Shown: positions 17,244 through 24,027, counted from the first letter of the stretch. The stretch is 64,000 nt of DNA from Coriobacteriaceae bacterium EMTCatB1 (GCA_001950395.1 BDLO01000001.1:1711979-1775978), one strand, 5' to 3'. Notes: generated by a model from the sequence alone, not told the origin. Numbers and translations: made by a program.

Positions 17244-17776
17244 GTGATTCGCTATATCTCGTATCCGCGAACTCAACCACCACCGGACTTCGCTACCCAG
17301 GTGGTGTCGGTCTTCGAAAGCACGAGCATGAGATTGGGACCGTTGCCCTGAATAAGGGGCTAACTAGTGATGAGGTCCTGGCAGTTCTGGCTCAGGACCT
17401 GATTCAACTTGGCTTCGAGGTCGAGCAGGGCAAGACGGCGGTTGACAAGATTGAGCGGCCGGTGTTCTTCGGCGAGAACGGTCAGCCGACCCTTCGCTAC
17501 CAGGTTGATGGATATCATCCTAAGTGGCGCTGCGGTATCGAAGTTGAGGCTGGACGTGCCTGGATGGGTAATGCAGTCTACCGGGACCTCATCCAGGCAC
17601 TTGTCATGGTTGATCTTGATTGTCTGTGTCTTGCAGTCCCGCAACAGTACAAGTACAAGTCTGGTGGTCGTTTGATGCACAGCTGCGACTTTGATAACAC
17701 GCGGGATGTACTCGACGCACTCTACGGACACTCGCGCGTGCAGCTGCCCTACGGCTTGCTGCTAGTCGGCTACTAG
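17244..17776 (+). pseudogene. Cassette gene 3: frameshifted PD-(D/E)XK-like nuclease
   Basis: The frame from GTG 17244 (MIRYISYPRTQPPP when read) carries on to about 17320, then the protein continues in another frame (HEHEIGTVALNKGL) to the stop at 17776. One missing C in AAGC(C)AC near 17320 would join the halves into about 177 residues. The C-terminal half has YQVDGYHPKWRCGIEVEAG followed by NAVYRDLIQAL, spaced like the acidic pair of PD-(D/E)XK or BglII-like nucleases; this assignment is by pattern only. Its G+C is clearly lower than its neighbours'. It may be a dead gene, or a sequencing error may have removed one base. Confidence 0.65.
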
Positions 17777-17785
17777 CTCCTGCCT

Positions 17786-17802
17786 GCCGAACCCGCGCTT
17801 CC
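17786..17802 (+). other. attC site D, left half, split by an IS
   Basis: GCCGAACCCGCGCTTCC follows the cassette 3 stop and matches the left arm of its neighbours (compare AACAAGCGCTTCCAG in site F). It stops where the IS110-group element begins and resumes at 19141. Confidence 0.72.
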
Positions 17803-17826
17803 TCAGTGTCACTCTGCCCCCGTGGG

Positions 17827-18011
17827 CTACCCGATGGGAGTCGGGTAGGCTCGAATCCGGCGGCGGCTGACCCACCGCGCTTCTGTCACCTCTTGAGGGG
17901 TTGACCGTCAGCTGTCACGTCCCCCGCCGCCGGGTACCGAGGGGTCGCCGTCGTGACCTGATAGGTGCCTGGCCAAGAGGCCGCAGCTAAGGCGTGTCCG
18001 CCGCCGACCCC
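17827..18011 (+). ncRNA. Candidate bridge RNA (target- and donor-guiding RNA) of the IS110 element
   Basis: The left-end non-coding region folds into three parts. First, CTACCCGA (17827-17834) pairs with TCGGGTAG (17841-17848). Second, CCGGCGGCGG (17857-17866) pairs with CCGCCGCCGG (17924-17933), enclosing an internal loop and a small hairpin. Third, GGGGTCG (17941-17947) pairs with CGACCCC (18005-18011). In the second part, CCGCGCTTC (17875-17883) equals the attC left of the insertion (17793-17801), and GTCAGCT (17907-17913) is the reverse complement of AGCTGAC on its right (19141-19147). This is how bridge RNA target guides work. The donor guides are not clear. Confidence 0.62.
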
Positions 18012-18042
18012 CACCGCGCAAGACTCGGCGGAAGGGACAGCG

Positions 18043-19128
18043 ATGATCGTGATCGGCATCGACCCGCACATGAAGACCCACACGGCGGTCGCGCTCGAAG
18101 CAGCGACCGGGGGTGCGCGCAGGTGAGCGGACCGTGACGTGCGACGAGGAAGGACAGGGCGAGCTGCCCGCCTGGGCCCGTGGTCTTGGCGATGGGCACG
18201 TCTTCGCCATCGAGGACTGCCGGTACGTATCCGGACGTCTCGAGCGCTGCTTTTCCCCAGGGGCGAGGTCGTCGTGCGTGTCCCGCCCAAGCTGATGGCA
18301 GGAGCGCGCGCCAGTGCCCGCACCTACGGCAAGCCCGACCCGATCGATGCGGAGCGCGTCGCCCGCACCGCGCTTCGTGAGCCGAGCCTCCCCTGGGCAT
18401 CGCTGTCAGGAGCCGAGCACGAGGTCCGGCTGCTCGTCGACTGCTGCGACGATCTCGTTGGAGAGTGCGCACGCACCCAGAAGCGCCCGCGCTGGAACTG
18501 CCACGACCTCGAGCTCGCTCTCGAGATCCCGCCACGCGTGGTAGACCGCTACGTGTGGCTCGACCGTCTTGAGGGTTTGCTGGCGGCGCTTCCGGACACC
18601 ACCAGGAAGCGCAGCGCGCTCCAACAGGTCAGACGCTGTCGCGACCTCGCCACCGAGATCCGTGCTCTCGGGCGCGAGATCCGCGACCGCAAGCGGGCCC
18701 TGGCGCCTGAGCTCATGGAGATCCCGGGCTGCTCGGCTGTCTCAGCTGCTAACCTCTTCGGTCAGACCGCGGGTGCCTCGCGCTTCCGCAGCGAGGCGGC
18801 TTTCGCGATGCACGCGGGCACCGCTCCGCTGCCGGTCTCCTCGGGCAAGAGCGAGCGTTATCGGCTGAACCGTACCGGCAACCGCAAGCTCGACTCGATC
18901 ATCCACGTGATCGCGGTGACCCAGGCGCGTATGCATCCGTCGGCAATCGCCTTCATCGAGCGCAAGCGCGCCGAGGGGGTGAGCAGCCGAGAGGCGCTCC
19001 GGTGCTTGAAGCGTCACATCGGACGAGTGCTCTACAAGACGATGGCGTGGGCCGAGAAGAAGAGATCCACACCCGTTGTCCACGTCGATTTCTGGCCGAG
19101 TCTGATAGCTGTCGCGGTGTGGGATTGA
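18043..19128 (+). pseudogene. IS110-family transposase, disrupted by at least two frameshifts
   Basis: The frame opens at ATG 18043 (MIVIGIDPHMKTHTAVALE, first acidic residue of the DEDD domain) and stops at 18124. The family sequence continues in a second frame (LPAWARGLGD, FAIEDCRYVSGRLER) to about 18250, then in a third from GEVVVRVPPKLMAGAR onward. That part has DPIDAERVART, and a C-terminal transposase_20 domain with IPGCSAVSAANL and SSGKSERYRLNRTGNRKL, which holds the catalytic serine. With two indels, active transposase is unlikely unless ribosomes shift frame. Confidence 0.8.
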
Positions 19129-19140
19129 CACAGGAGCAAC

Positions 19141-19210
19141 AGCTGACTCATGCACGCGCTGTGCTAAGCTCAAGCTGCTCGTTCGCGGCTGAAGCACAGA
19201 GACGTCATGC
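19141..19210 (+). other. attC site D, right half
   Basis: AGCTGACTC resumes the site after the IS. The middle (GCTAAGCTCAAG) and the right arm (GCGGCTGAAGCACAGAGAC) align with site F (GCGCAGCCGAAGCGCAAAGAC). The final box is GTCATGC (19204-19210) instead of GTTRRRY, so the crossover end is degenerate. Confidence 0.65.
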
Positions 19211-19270
19211 ACGCTGCTGTCAGAGGCAGGCGGCAGGATTCGCAACAGCTACTTCGGCGGAAGGCGACGC

Positions 19271-20170
19271 ATGGGTTCTAGCGCCACAGCAGTCATTGAT
19301 CGAATTGTGGCAATGCGGACAGCGGCCACCACAATCGAGAACGCGGATGGGGCATCAGGAGATGTCCGTGAGGTAATCGATTCGATTCGGGCCGCGTACC
19401 ATCGGGACTGGACAAGACAGAAGCTGACCTTTGCCCGGGAGTTCCTCTCGCGGACGTGGGCAGGTATTCCCTTGCCGGTCTTGTCGGTTTGCGGCCACGG
19501 CACTCAGGAAATTCGCTATAGCGCTTATCTCGCCTACTTCCTCGACGGCTCAAAGCCACATGGCCTCGGCACTCGCTACCTTGATGCCCTCCTGGCGTTC
19601 TTGAGGATCACCGGCATCGATACCTATCAGGCAATCGTTGAGACCGAGAAGTGGCTCGGCCAGATTCCCGGGAAGTCGAAGCCGGTGAGCTGCTACTGCG
19701 ACGTCGTCATCACCTGCGGGGACCTCGTCTTGTTCATCGAGAACAAGATTAAGAGCGGCGAAAGCGCAAGTCCGAACAGCGAGGCGAGCCAGCTACGGCG
19801 ATACGACGAAGCTATTCGCGGGAATCCGCTCTTCGCCAACAAGGAGCTGGTGCGCATCTTCCTCACCCCTGGCGGTCGGGAATCCTCCCGGTCACCCAAC
19901 TGGCGTGGTGTCTCCTATGGCGACCTCATTGGAGTTGGAATCGGCGTGCTGCGAGACGGCGGTCTCTCAACTACCGCTCGAGAGAATCTGAAGCGATTCC
20001 TGATCGATCTCTCACTTGGGCCACTGGATAGGGCAGAGGACGAGATCCAAACGATGGTTGAGCTCGCACAAGCGGCGACAGGCTCGGGGGCGCACTTCAC
20101 GGACCGATTGCGCTTCGATCAGGCAGTCGGACGCAATTCGTTGCTCGTGAACTTACTGATGGAGGGATGA
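19271..20170 (+). CDS. Cassette gene 4a: PD-(D/E)XK nuclease superfamily protein
   Basis: A 299-residue protein. Around residues 139-158 it shows CDVVITCGDLVLFIENKIKSGE, which matches the D...(D/E)xK core of PD-(D/E)XK nucleases (PDDEXK_4 type: Asp, then ENK). SQLRRYDEAI follows, as in that family. The N-terminal ~100 residues are helical and unassigned. The ATG at 19271 has GGCGGAAGG upstream. Its TGA overlaps the ATG of gene 4b, so one cassette carries two coupled genes. Such pairs often act as defence or toxin systems; that is inference. Confidence 0.7.
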   Translation: MGSSATAVIDRIVAMRTAATTIENADGASGDVREVIDSIRAAYHRDWTRQKLTFAREFLSRTWAGIPLPVLSVCGHGTQEIRYSAYLAYFLDGSKPHGLGTRYLDALLAFLRITGIDTYQAIVETEKWLGQIPGKSKPVSCYCDVVITCGDLVLFIENKIKSGESASPNSEASQLRRYDEAIRGNPLFANKELVRIFLTPGGRESSRSPNWRGVSYGDLIGVGIGVLRDGGLSTTARENLKRFLIDLSLGPLDRAEDEIQTMVELAQAATGSGAHFTDRLRFDQAVGRNSLLVNLLMEG

Positions 20171-20706
20171 TCGTGGACCTGAGCGAGAGCGGCAGCCACT
20201 ACTTGGCCAACTACTACCTCTTGGAGCAGACGCGAGAAGAGGTTCATCGCTTTCTGGAGGGCATCGCGAAGGACTTCTCTGCACTGGTGGAGGAGCATCT
20301 CAAGCTCAAGTCGGATGGTCTCCTAGAGTTCAGTCTGTACGTACAGAAGGGCGGCGGCTATGTCGAGTTCGGGATCAAGATGAGGCCGGACGTCGTAGCG
20401 CCTCCTGAGATGAAGGACTGGAAGTACTCGATCATCTATCGGGATGCCATGCGAACCCAGAACTTGTCGAGTTCGACGGAGGCCAGAGTCTACGGCTGGA
20501 CACCGAAGGCGCTGTCCCGGCAGAAGGATCAAGTTGAAAGGGTGGCAAAGGTACTCGAACTGCAACGTATGCCCTACGATGAGGTTACAGTCGATCTCGT
20601 GGACTCGCCCGTTGACGAAGTCGTCGACGCCATAGCGCGGCTGTTCGTTGGCTACTACGATGACTACGTGAGAATCATTCAAGAGCTGCTGAAGGAAGCA
20701 CCGTAG
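20167..20706 (+). CDS. Cassette gene 4b: unrecognised partner protein
   Basis: A 179-residue acidic protein, starting at an ATG that overlaps the stop of gene 4a by four bases. It has an N-terminal helical part (YLLEQTREEVHRFLEGIAKDF), a beta-rich middle (SLYVQKGGGYVEFGIKMRP) and a C-terminal helical part with aromatic residues (ARLFVGYYDDYVRIIQELL). I recognise no family. Overlap and shared cassette suggest that it works with the nuclease, as regulator, inhibitor or sensor. Confidence 0.65.
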   Translation: MIVDLSESGSHYLANYYLLEQTREEVHRFLEGIAKDFSALVEEHLKLKSDGLLEFSLYVQKGGGYVEFGIKMRPDVVAPPEMKDWKYSIIYRDAMRTQNLSSSTEARVYGWTPKALSRQKDQVERVAKVLELQRMPYDEVTVDLVDSPVDEVVDAIARLFVGYYDDYVRIIQELLKEAP

Positions 20707-20711
20707 CAGGT

Positions 20712-20774
20712 GCCCAACCCTGGCTTCCAGCGGACGCCGCTTCGCGGCGCAGCTGAGGCCAAGACACGTTAGCT
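20712..20774 (+). other. attC site E
   Basis: A short 63-nt site from GCCCAAC (20712) to GTTAGCT (20768-20774). Outer arms GGCTTCCAGC and GCTGAGGCC pair, and inner arms CGCCGC and GCGGCG form the hairpin. Its core is almost the same as the truncated site J at 23901. Confidence 0.82.
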
Positions 20775-20789
20775 GGACGGGGTGTTCAG

Positions 20790-21197
20790 TTGGGCTTCCT
20801 CTGGTCTGACGCATGGATTCTGTCCGCCATTGCCTGCGCGCAGGCCAACGGCGGGTCTACTTTGGCGGAGGTCCTTCTCTTCGCAGACGGGTTGAACCAC
20901 ACGCTGCCGCTAGATGGCGAGCTGCACGGGGCGCTCTCTCGACTGACGGAAGCAGGCTACGTGTCAGAGGACGCGGGGGAGTTCCGGGTAACGGACCGGG
21001 TTCCGGTTGATGTGAGGGATCCGGCTGATGCGGCGGAGTTCCTCAGATCGGAGCCTTGGACTCAGGAGGTCAACGTGCGCGATTCCCGCAATGATCGAGT
21101 CTATCCGGGTCTGACGGACGAGCGGATTCGCGCTGCTTATGTACAGTACGAACGTGCCTGGCGCGCGCTGATGCGCGGGCAGCGAGACACCAGCTAA
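20790..21197 (+). CDS. Cassette gene 5: hypothetical, winged-helix-like
   Basis: A 135-residue product starting at TTG 20790 (GGACGGGG upstream). The first 60 residues (SDAWILSAIACAQANGGSTL, then DGELHGALSRLTEAGYV and FRVTD) have the helix pattern and beta-wing of a winged-helix domain; the rest is unassigned. Similar short proteins occur as integron cassettes, but I cannot name the family. The stop codon overlaps the left box of attC site F, which is common in compact cassettes. Confidence 0.6.
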   Translation: MGFLWSDAWILSAIACAQANGGSTLAEVLLFADGLNHTLPLDGELHGALSRLTEAGYVSEDAGEFRVTDRVPVDVRDPADAAEFLRSEPWTQEVNVRDSRNDRVYPGLTDERIRAAYVQYERAWRALMRGQRDTS

Positions 21198-21280
21198 CAA
21201 GCGCTTCCAGCCGACGCGCAGGAGTCGTCGGCTAGACTGAGAAGTAGTTGGCGCGCAGCCGAAGCGCAAAGACGTTAGAG
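21192..21280 (+). other. attC site F
   Basis: Runs from AGCTAAC (21192-21198) to GTTAGAG (21274-21280). Outer arms GCGCTTCC and GAAGCGC pair; the middle includes GCTAGACTGAG. Confidence 0.83.
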
Positions 21281-21300
21281 CCACCGTCGCGAGGAGAAGC

Positions 21301-21987
21301 ATGAAGCGCATCGTCGCCCCCACGAAGGGTGCGAAGGACTGGAGGCGACTTCTCGCCAGGCCGGGTCTGCACTGGCGCGAGGGCCGCTCTGCGATGACCC
21401 TGGCTCAGTCGTGGGAGGCGGCGCATCCGTCCGCGCCGCCGGAGGTCGAGCGAGCCCTGCAATCCTCCGGCGACCCGCTTCTGATGGACCTGTCCCTGCT
21501 GCTCGCTATCCCGGAGTACCAAGTCGACCTGCCCGGCGGACAGCGCCCCAGCCAGACAGACGTCCTCGCGCTGATGCGCGGACGGCAAGGCGTGGTCGCC
21601 GTCGCCGTCGAGGGCAAGGTCGATGAGCCGTTCGGGCCGACCGTCGGCGAGAAGCGATCAGAGCGCTCCGCGGGGGTCGATGAACGACTCGAGTGGCTGA
21701 TCGGCTTCCTCGGCCTCGGGGAGTGCCCGGATGCGATCAGGTACCAGCTGCTGCACCGCACCGCATCAGCGCTGCTGATCGCCCAGCAGTTCGACGCCAA
21801 GGCGGCCGTGATGCTGGTCCACTCCTTCAGCCCGAGTGGTCTGTGGTTCGATGACTTCAGCGCCTTCGCCGCTCTCCTCGGCGCTGACGCGGCGGTGGGC
21901 ACCGTGTCGCGCGTGGAGCGGGAGGACGGAGTCCCGTTGTTCATCGGGTGGTGCAGGGGCGACGAGCGCTTCCGGACGAGGCTCTGA
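21301..21987 (+). CDS. Cassette gene 6: putative PD-(D/E)XK-like protein
   Basis: A 228-residue protein with GAGGAG before the ATG. The segment PSQTDVLALMRG, then VVAVAVEGKVDEPFG (residues about 83-112), has the D...E-x-K spacing of PD-(D/E)XK nucleases. The start (IVAPTKGAKDWRRLLARP) resembles uncharacterised DUF6946-like cassette proteins. A conserved-looking RLEWLIGFLGL follows. The stop TGA overlaps the left box of attC site G. Function unknown; nuclease-like fold is inferred from the motif only. Confidence 0.62.
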   Translation: MKRIVAPTKGAKDWRRLLARPGLHWREGRSAMTLAQSWEAAHPSAPPEVERALQSSGDPLLMDLSLLLAIPEYQVDLPGGQRPSQTDVLALMRGRQGVVAVAVEGKVDEPFGPTVGEKRSERSAGVDERLEWLIGFLGLGECPDAIRYQLLHRTASALLIAQQFDAKAAVMLVHSFSPSGLWFDDFSAFAALLGADAAVGTVSRVEREDGVPLFIGWCRGDERFRTRL

Positions 21988-22074
21988 CAACGGCCAGCGG
22001 TAGCGCGTCTCGGTGCTAGAATCGGGCAAGGCGACGGAGCGCGGGCGCTCCGCTTAAACCGAAGAACGTTAGAT
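21985..22074 (+). other. attC site G
   Basis: Runs from TGACAAC (21985) to GTTAGAT (22068-22074). AGCGGTAGCGC on the left pairs with GCGCTCCGCT on the right; the middle holds GCTAGAATCGGG. Confidence 0.78.
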
Positions 22075-22086
22075 GGAGCCGCAGAC

Positions 22087-22575
22087 TTGGCGATTGGAGC
22101 AGGAGTGACCCCGGCTGACTGGGAGTGTCCGAGCTGCGGCGAAACCAACTCTACCAAGCGCACCGGCCGCGCGCGCTTCTGCGACGACTGCAAGACGGCG
22201 CGGTCGCTCTATCGGACTACAGCCGCCAATCTCAGGAGCGGCTTCAATCGCACAAACAAGGGCTCGTGTGAACTCGAAATGGACATCGACGAATTCTGCA
22301 AGTGGCGCAAGGAGCAGATACTCAAGTGCCACTACTGCGGAATCACGGAGGCGCAGATTCCACAGGTCCGCATGAAGAGTCAGATTCAGCGCGACGTTCG
22401 TGTGATGGGCGTTGATCGGCTGGACAGCTCGAAGGGTTACACGGCAGACAACCTAGCTCCGTGCTGTTTCGTCTGCAACCAGATCAAGGGGGATCGCTTC
22501 TCTGAGGAGGAGATGAAGCAGATTGGGGCCGGCATCACCGCTGTCTGGGAGAAGCGACTCGAGGAGCTCGGCTAG
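22087..22575 (+). CDS. Cassette gene 7: HNH endonuclease
   Basis: About 162 residues. It has an N-terminal zinc-binding knuckle (WECPSCGETN, RFCDDCK) and a C-terminal HNH-type core: KCHYCGI, GVDRLDSSKGYTADNLAPCC and FVCNQIKGD. The pattern CxxC...GVDR...YTxDNL..CC..CNxxKGD is characteristic of HNH nucleases with paired cysteines for zinc. Start is uncertain: TTG 22087 and GTG 22105 both have GGAG sites in range. It lies between attC sites G and H and may act on invading DNA (inference). Confidence 0.82.
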   Translation: MAIGAGVTPADWECPSCGETNSTKRTGRARFCDDCKTARSLYRTTAANLRSGFNRTNKGSCELEMDIDEFCKWRKEQILKCHYCGITEAQIPQVRMKSQIQRDVRVMGVDRLDSSKGYTADNLAPCCFVCNQIKGDRFSEEEMKQIGAGITAVWEKRLEELG

Positions 22576-22589
22576 ACCGGCATCGGCCC

Positions 22590-22694
22590 ATCTAACCCCG
22601 GCTTCGAGCAGAAAGCGCGCCCCGCGAAGCGGTAGACTGAACTGCACAGAAGCGCGCGGGGGCGCGCTTCAGCTCAAGCCGAAACACGTTAGAA
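22590..22694 (+). other. attC site H
   Basis: Runs from ATCTAAC (22590-22596) to GTTAGAA (22688-22694). CGGCTTCGAGC pairs with GCTCAAGCCG with one extra C, the extrahelical base typical of attC; GAAAGCGCGCCCC pairs with GGGGCGCGCTTC. Confidence 0.88.
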
Positions 22695-22722
22695 CCACCG
22701 CTACAACGTTTAGGGAGGTTGC

Positions 22723-23403
22723 ATGGGGACGGACGCGAATGAGAACCCCGGATGTCTGGGGTTGGTCTTGCGACTCTTTGGAATCGGGGCTGAGGTACCT
22801 CCCTCGGACAAGTCGCTCCCATATCGCAGGCGCGATGACTTCCTGTCTCCGGCGGAGCTGTCCTTCTATCGGGCATTGAGCGCTGCCGTGGGAGCGCAGG
22901 TTCATATCTGCCCCAAAGTGAATCTCGCCGATATCTTCTTCGTGGTGAAGCCCAACGAGAACAAGGGCGCCCGGGGGCGCATCGCTCAGAAGCATGTCGA
23001 CTTCCTCTTGTGCGACTCGCAGTCGATGAAGCCGCTGGCCGGCATCGAGTTGGACGATTCCAGCCACGCACGAGCGGCCCGCCAGGAGCGGGACGCATTT
23101 GTCGATGGGGTCTTTGCCGCAGCGGCGCTTCCGCTGGTGCGTATTCCTGCCGCTGCGAGTTACAGTCCGGCAGATCTGGCTCAGAAACTTGCGGCACATC
23201 TGCCAGGAACGACTTCGGCGGTCTCATCGGCGACCGGGGCGCCCGCGGCCGAAGCCGCTGTCCCGGCTGGTAGCGATCCGATGTGTCCGAAATGCGGAGT
23301 GCCCATGGTGCTTCGGACCGCGGGCAAAGGCGAGCAGGCCGGTCGACAGTTCTATGGCTGTCCGAATTATCCGAAGTGTCGGGAGACCCGACCAGTCGGA
23401 TAG
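22723..23403 (+). CDS. Cassette gene 8: DUF2726 protein with topoisomerase-type zinc finger
   Basis: A 226-residue protein with AGGGAGG before the ATG. Residues about 36-150 form a DUF2726 domain (FLSPAELSFYRALSAAV, then VDFLLCDSQSMKPLAGIELDD), which has a PD-(D/E)XK-like core. A linker rich in Ala leads to a C-terminal C4 zinc finger (MCPKCGVPMVLRT...FYGCPNYPKCRET) like those of bacterial topoisomerase I. The combination suggests nucleic-acid binding and perhaps cleavage. It lies between attC sites H and I. Confidence 0.8.
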   Translation: MGTDANENPGCLGLVLRLFGIGAEVPPSDKSLPYRRRDDFLSPAELSFYRALSAAVGAQVHICPKVNLADIFFVVKPNENKGARGRIAQKHVDFLLCDSQSMKPLAGIELDDSSHARAARQERDAFVDGVFAAAALPLVRIPAAASYSPADLAQKLAAHLPGTTSAVSSATGAPAAEAAVPAGSDPMCPKCGVPMVLRTAGKGEQAGRQFYGCPNYPKCRETRPVG

Positions 23404-23416
23404 ACTACGAGCGCGG

Positions 23417-23477
23417 TTCTAACCCGGGCTTCGACTCGACTCGCTTCGCTCGCGGCCCATCTCGCACGCGTTAGAAC
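23417..23477 (+). other. attC site I
   Basis: Perfectly matched ends GTTCTAAC and GTTAGAAC (ending at 23477) enclose a short, partly degenerate hairpin with CTCGCTTCGCTCGCGG. Confidence 0.7.
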
Positions 23478-23479
23478 GA

Positions 23480-23698
23480 ACGCCAAGACCCATCACAGCA
23501 ACCGAGGCCTGCAAGTCGCTGTACCGCCTCGTCGACGAAGTCCAGGAATCGCACGAGCCCGTCCAGATCAAGGGCAAGCGCGGCACAGCCGTTCTCGTGA
23601 GCGAGGACGACCGGTCCGCCATTCAGGAGACGCTCTATCTGGTCTCCATCCCCGGCATGCGCGACTCGATCCTCGAGGGCATGGCCGTGCCGGTCTAA
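23480..23698 (+). CDS. Cassette gene 9a: YefM/Phd-type antitoxin lacking a standard start codon
   Basis: The frame reads PRPITATEACKSLYRLVDEV, then HEPVQIKGKRGTAVLVSEDD and ETLYLVSIPGM, a complete YefM-like antitoxin of about 72 residues. No ATG, GTG or TTG lies in frame upstream; the codon where Met is expected is ACG (23480), three bases after attC site I. It may use ACG or be silent. Its normal role is to bind the YoeB toxin and repress the pair's promoter. Confidence 0.65.
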   Translation, partial: TPRPITATEACKSLYRLVDEVQESHEPVQIKGKRGTAVLVSEDDRSAIQETLYLVSIPGMRDSILEGMAVPV

Positions 23699-23892
23699 AG
23701 CCCAAAGCCGCCCAGCTGCTCTCGTTGCTCGAGAAGGACGCGTTCGCCACGCCCCCGCGCTATGAGAAGCTCGTGGGCGACTTGAGCGGCGCGTACTCGA
23801 GACGCGTCAACATCCAGCACCGGCTGGTCTACCAGGTGATAGAGGACAAGAAGGTCGTCAAGGTGCTGCGGATGTGGAGCCACTACGAGTGA
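23699..23892 (+). pseudogene. Cassette gene 9b: YoeB/Txe toxin, 5'-truncated
   Basis: The sequence PKAAQLLSLLEKDAFATPPRYEKLVGDL and the end QHRLVYQVIEDKKVVKVLRMWSHYE match the C-terminal two thirds of YoeB-family mRNA interferases, with the catalytic His and Tyr at the end. The first ~20 residues (usually M-x-x-I-x-Y-T and a helix) are missing: the frame begins right after the antitoxin stop with no start codon. A deletion has probably killed the toxin. Confidence 0.75.
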
Positions 23893-23900
23893 GGGAGTCG

Positions 23901-23955
23901 TTCTAACAGCCGCATCCAGCGGACGGCGCTTCGCGGCGTAGCTGAAGCCAAAGAT
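23901..23955 (+). other. Truncated attC site J, right edge of the array
   Basis: Starts with TTCTAAC (23901-23907) and matches site E through CCAGCGGACGGCGCTTCGCGGCG and GAAGCCAAAGA, but the expected ACGTTAG is replaced by TGCCGACC. The right box is lost, so this is the decayed end of the integron. Confidence 0.75.
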
Positions 23956-23998
23956 GCCGACCGCTTCCCACATCGCCCTGGCTCCGCCGACGTCGCGC

Positions 23999-24027
23999 TT
24001 GTCATACGCCTCGTGCATCGATACAGT
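23999..24027 (+). promoter_or_regulatory. Promoter of the vapBC pair
   Basis: TTGTCA (23999-24004), 17 nt, TACAGT (24022-24027). The predicted start of transcription coincides with an in-frame ATG at 24034, so a leaderless start is possible. Confidence 0.55.

Larger units (their letters stand above)
17803..19140 (+). mobile_element. IS110-group insertion sequence inside attC site D
   Basis: About 1.34 kb, bounded by the two halves of an attC. A 240-bp non-coding left end precedes a DEDD-type transposase, and only 12 bp follow the transposase stop. That long left, short right layout marks the IS110 rather than the IS1111 branch. Imperfect subterminal repeats are seen (TGTCACTC near the left end, TGTGTCAATCC on the other strand near the right). 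No target duplication is visible, as expected for the family. Ends are placed to within about two bases. Confidence 0.75.
14656..23955 (+). mobile_element. Chromosomal integron with inverted integrase and cassette array
   Basis: An integron-type integrase is followed by ten attC or attC-derived sites separated by short same-strand genes. Each intact site ends in GTT(A/G)-type core bases, begins with a (C)TAAC- or CAAC-like box, and folds on itself. Genes differ in base and codon use from the flanks (the 17.2-17.8 kb gene is much poorer in G+C). The integrase is read towards the cassettes, the reverse of class 1 integrons but known from Treponema denticola and planctomycetes. The left edge is set by the integrase gene and the right edge by a truncated attC near 23955. 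Confidence 0.85.

Noticed and set aside
18043-19128. Programmed frameshifting to make the IS110 transposase
   Set aside because: IS110 transposases are normally single frames, and two separate shifts without slippery sequences point to decay.
16626-23477. CRISPR-like spacing of repeated elements
   Set aside because: The repeats are 60-116 nt, palindromic, variable and separate genes; they fit attC sites, not CRISPR repeats.
23956-24018. Short reverse-strand reading MHEAYDKRDVGGARAMWEAVG at the integron edge
   Set aside because: It looks protein-like and might be the remnant of a gene cut by the array, but it is only 21 codons before running into attC sequence, so it cannot be supported.
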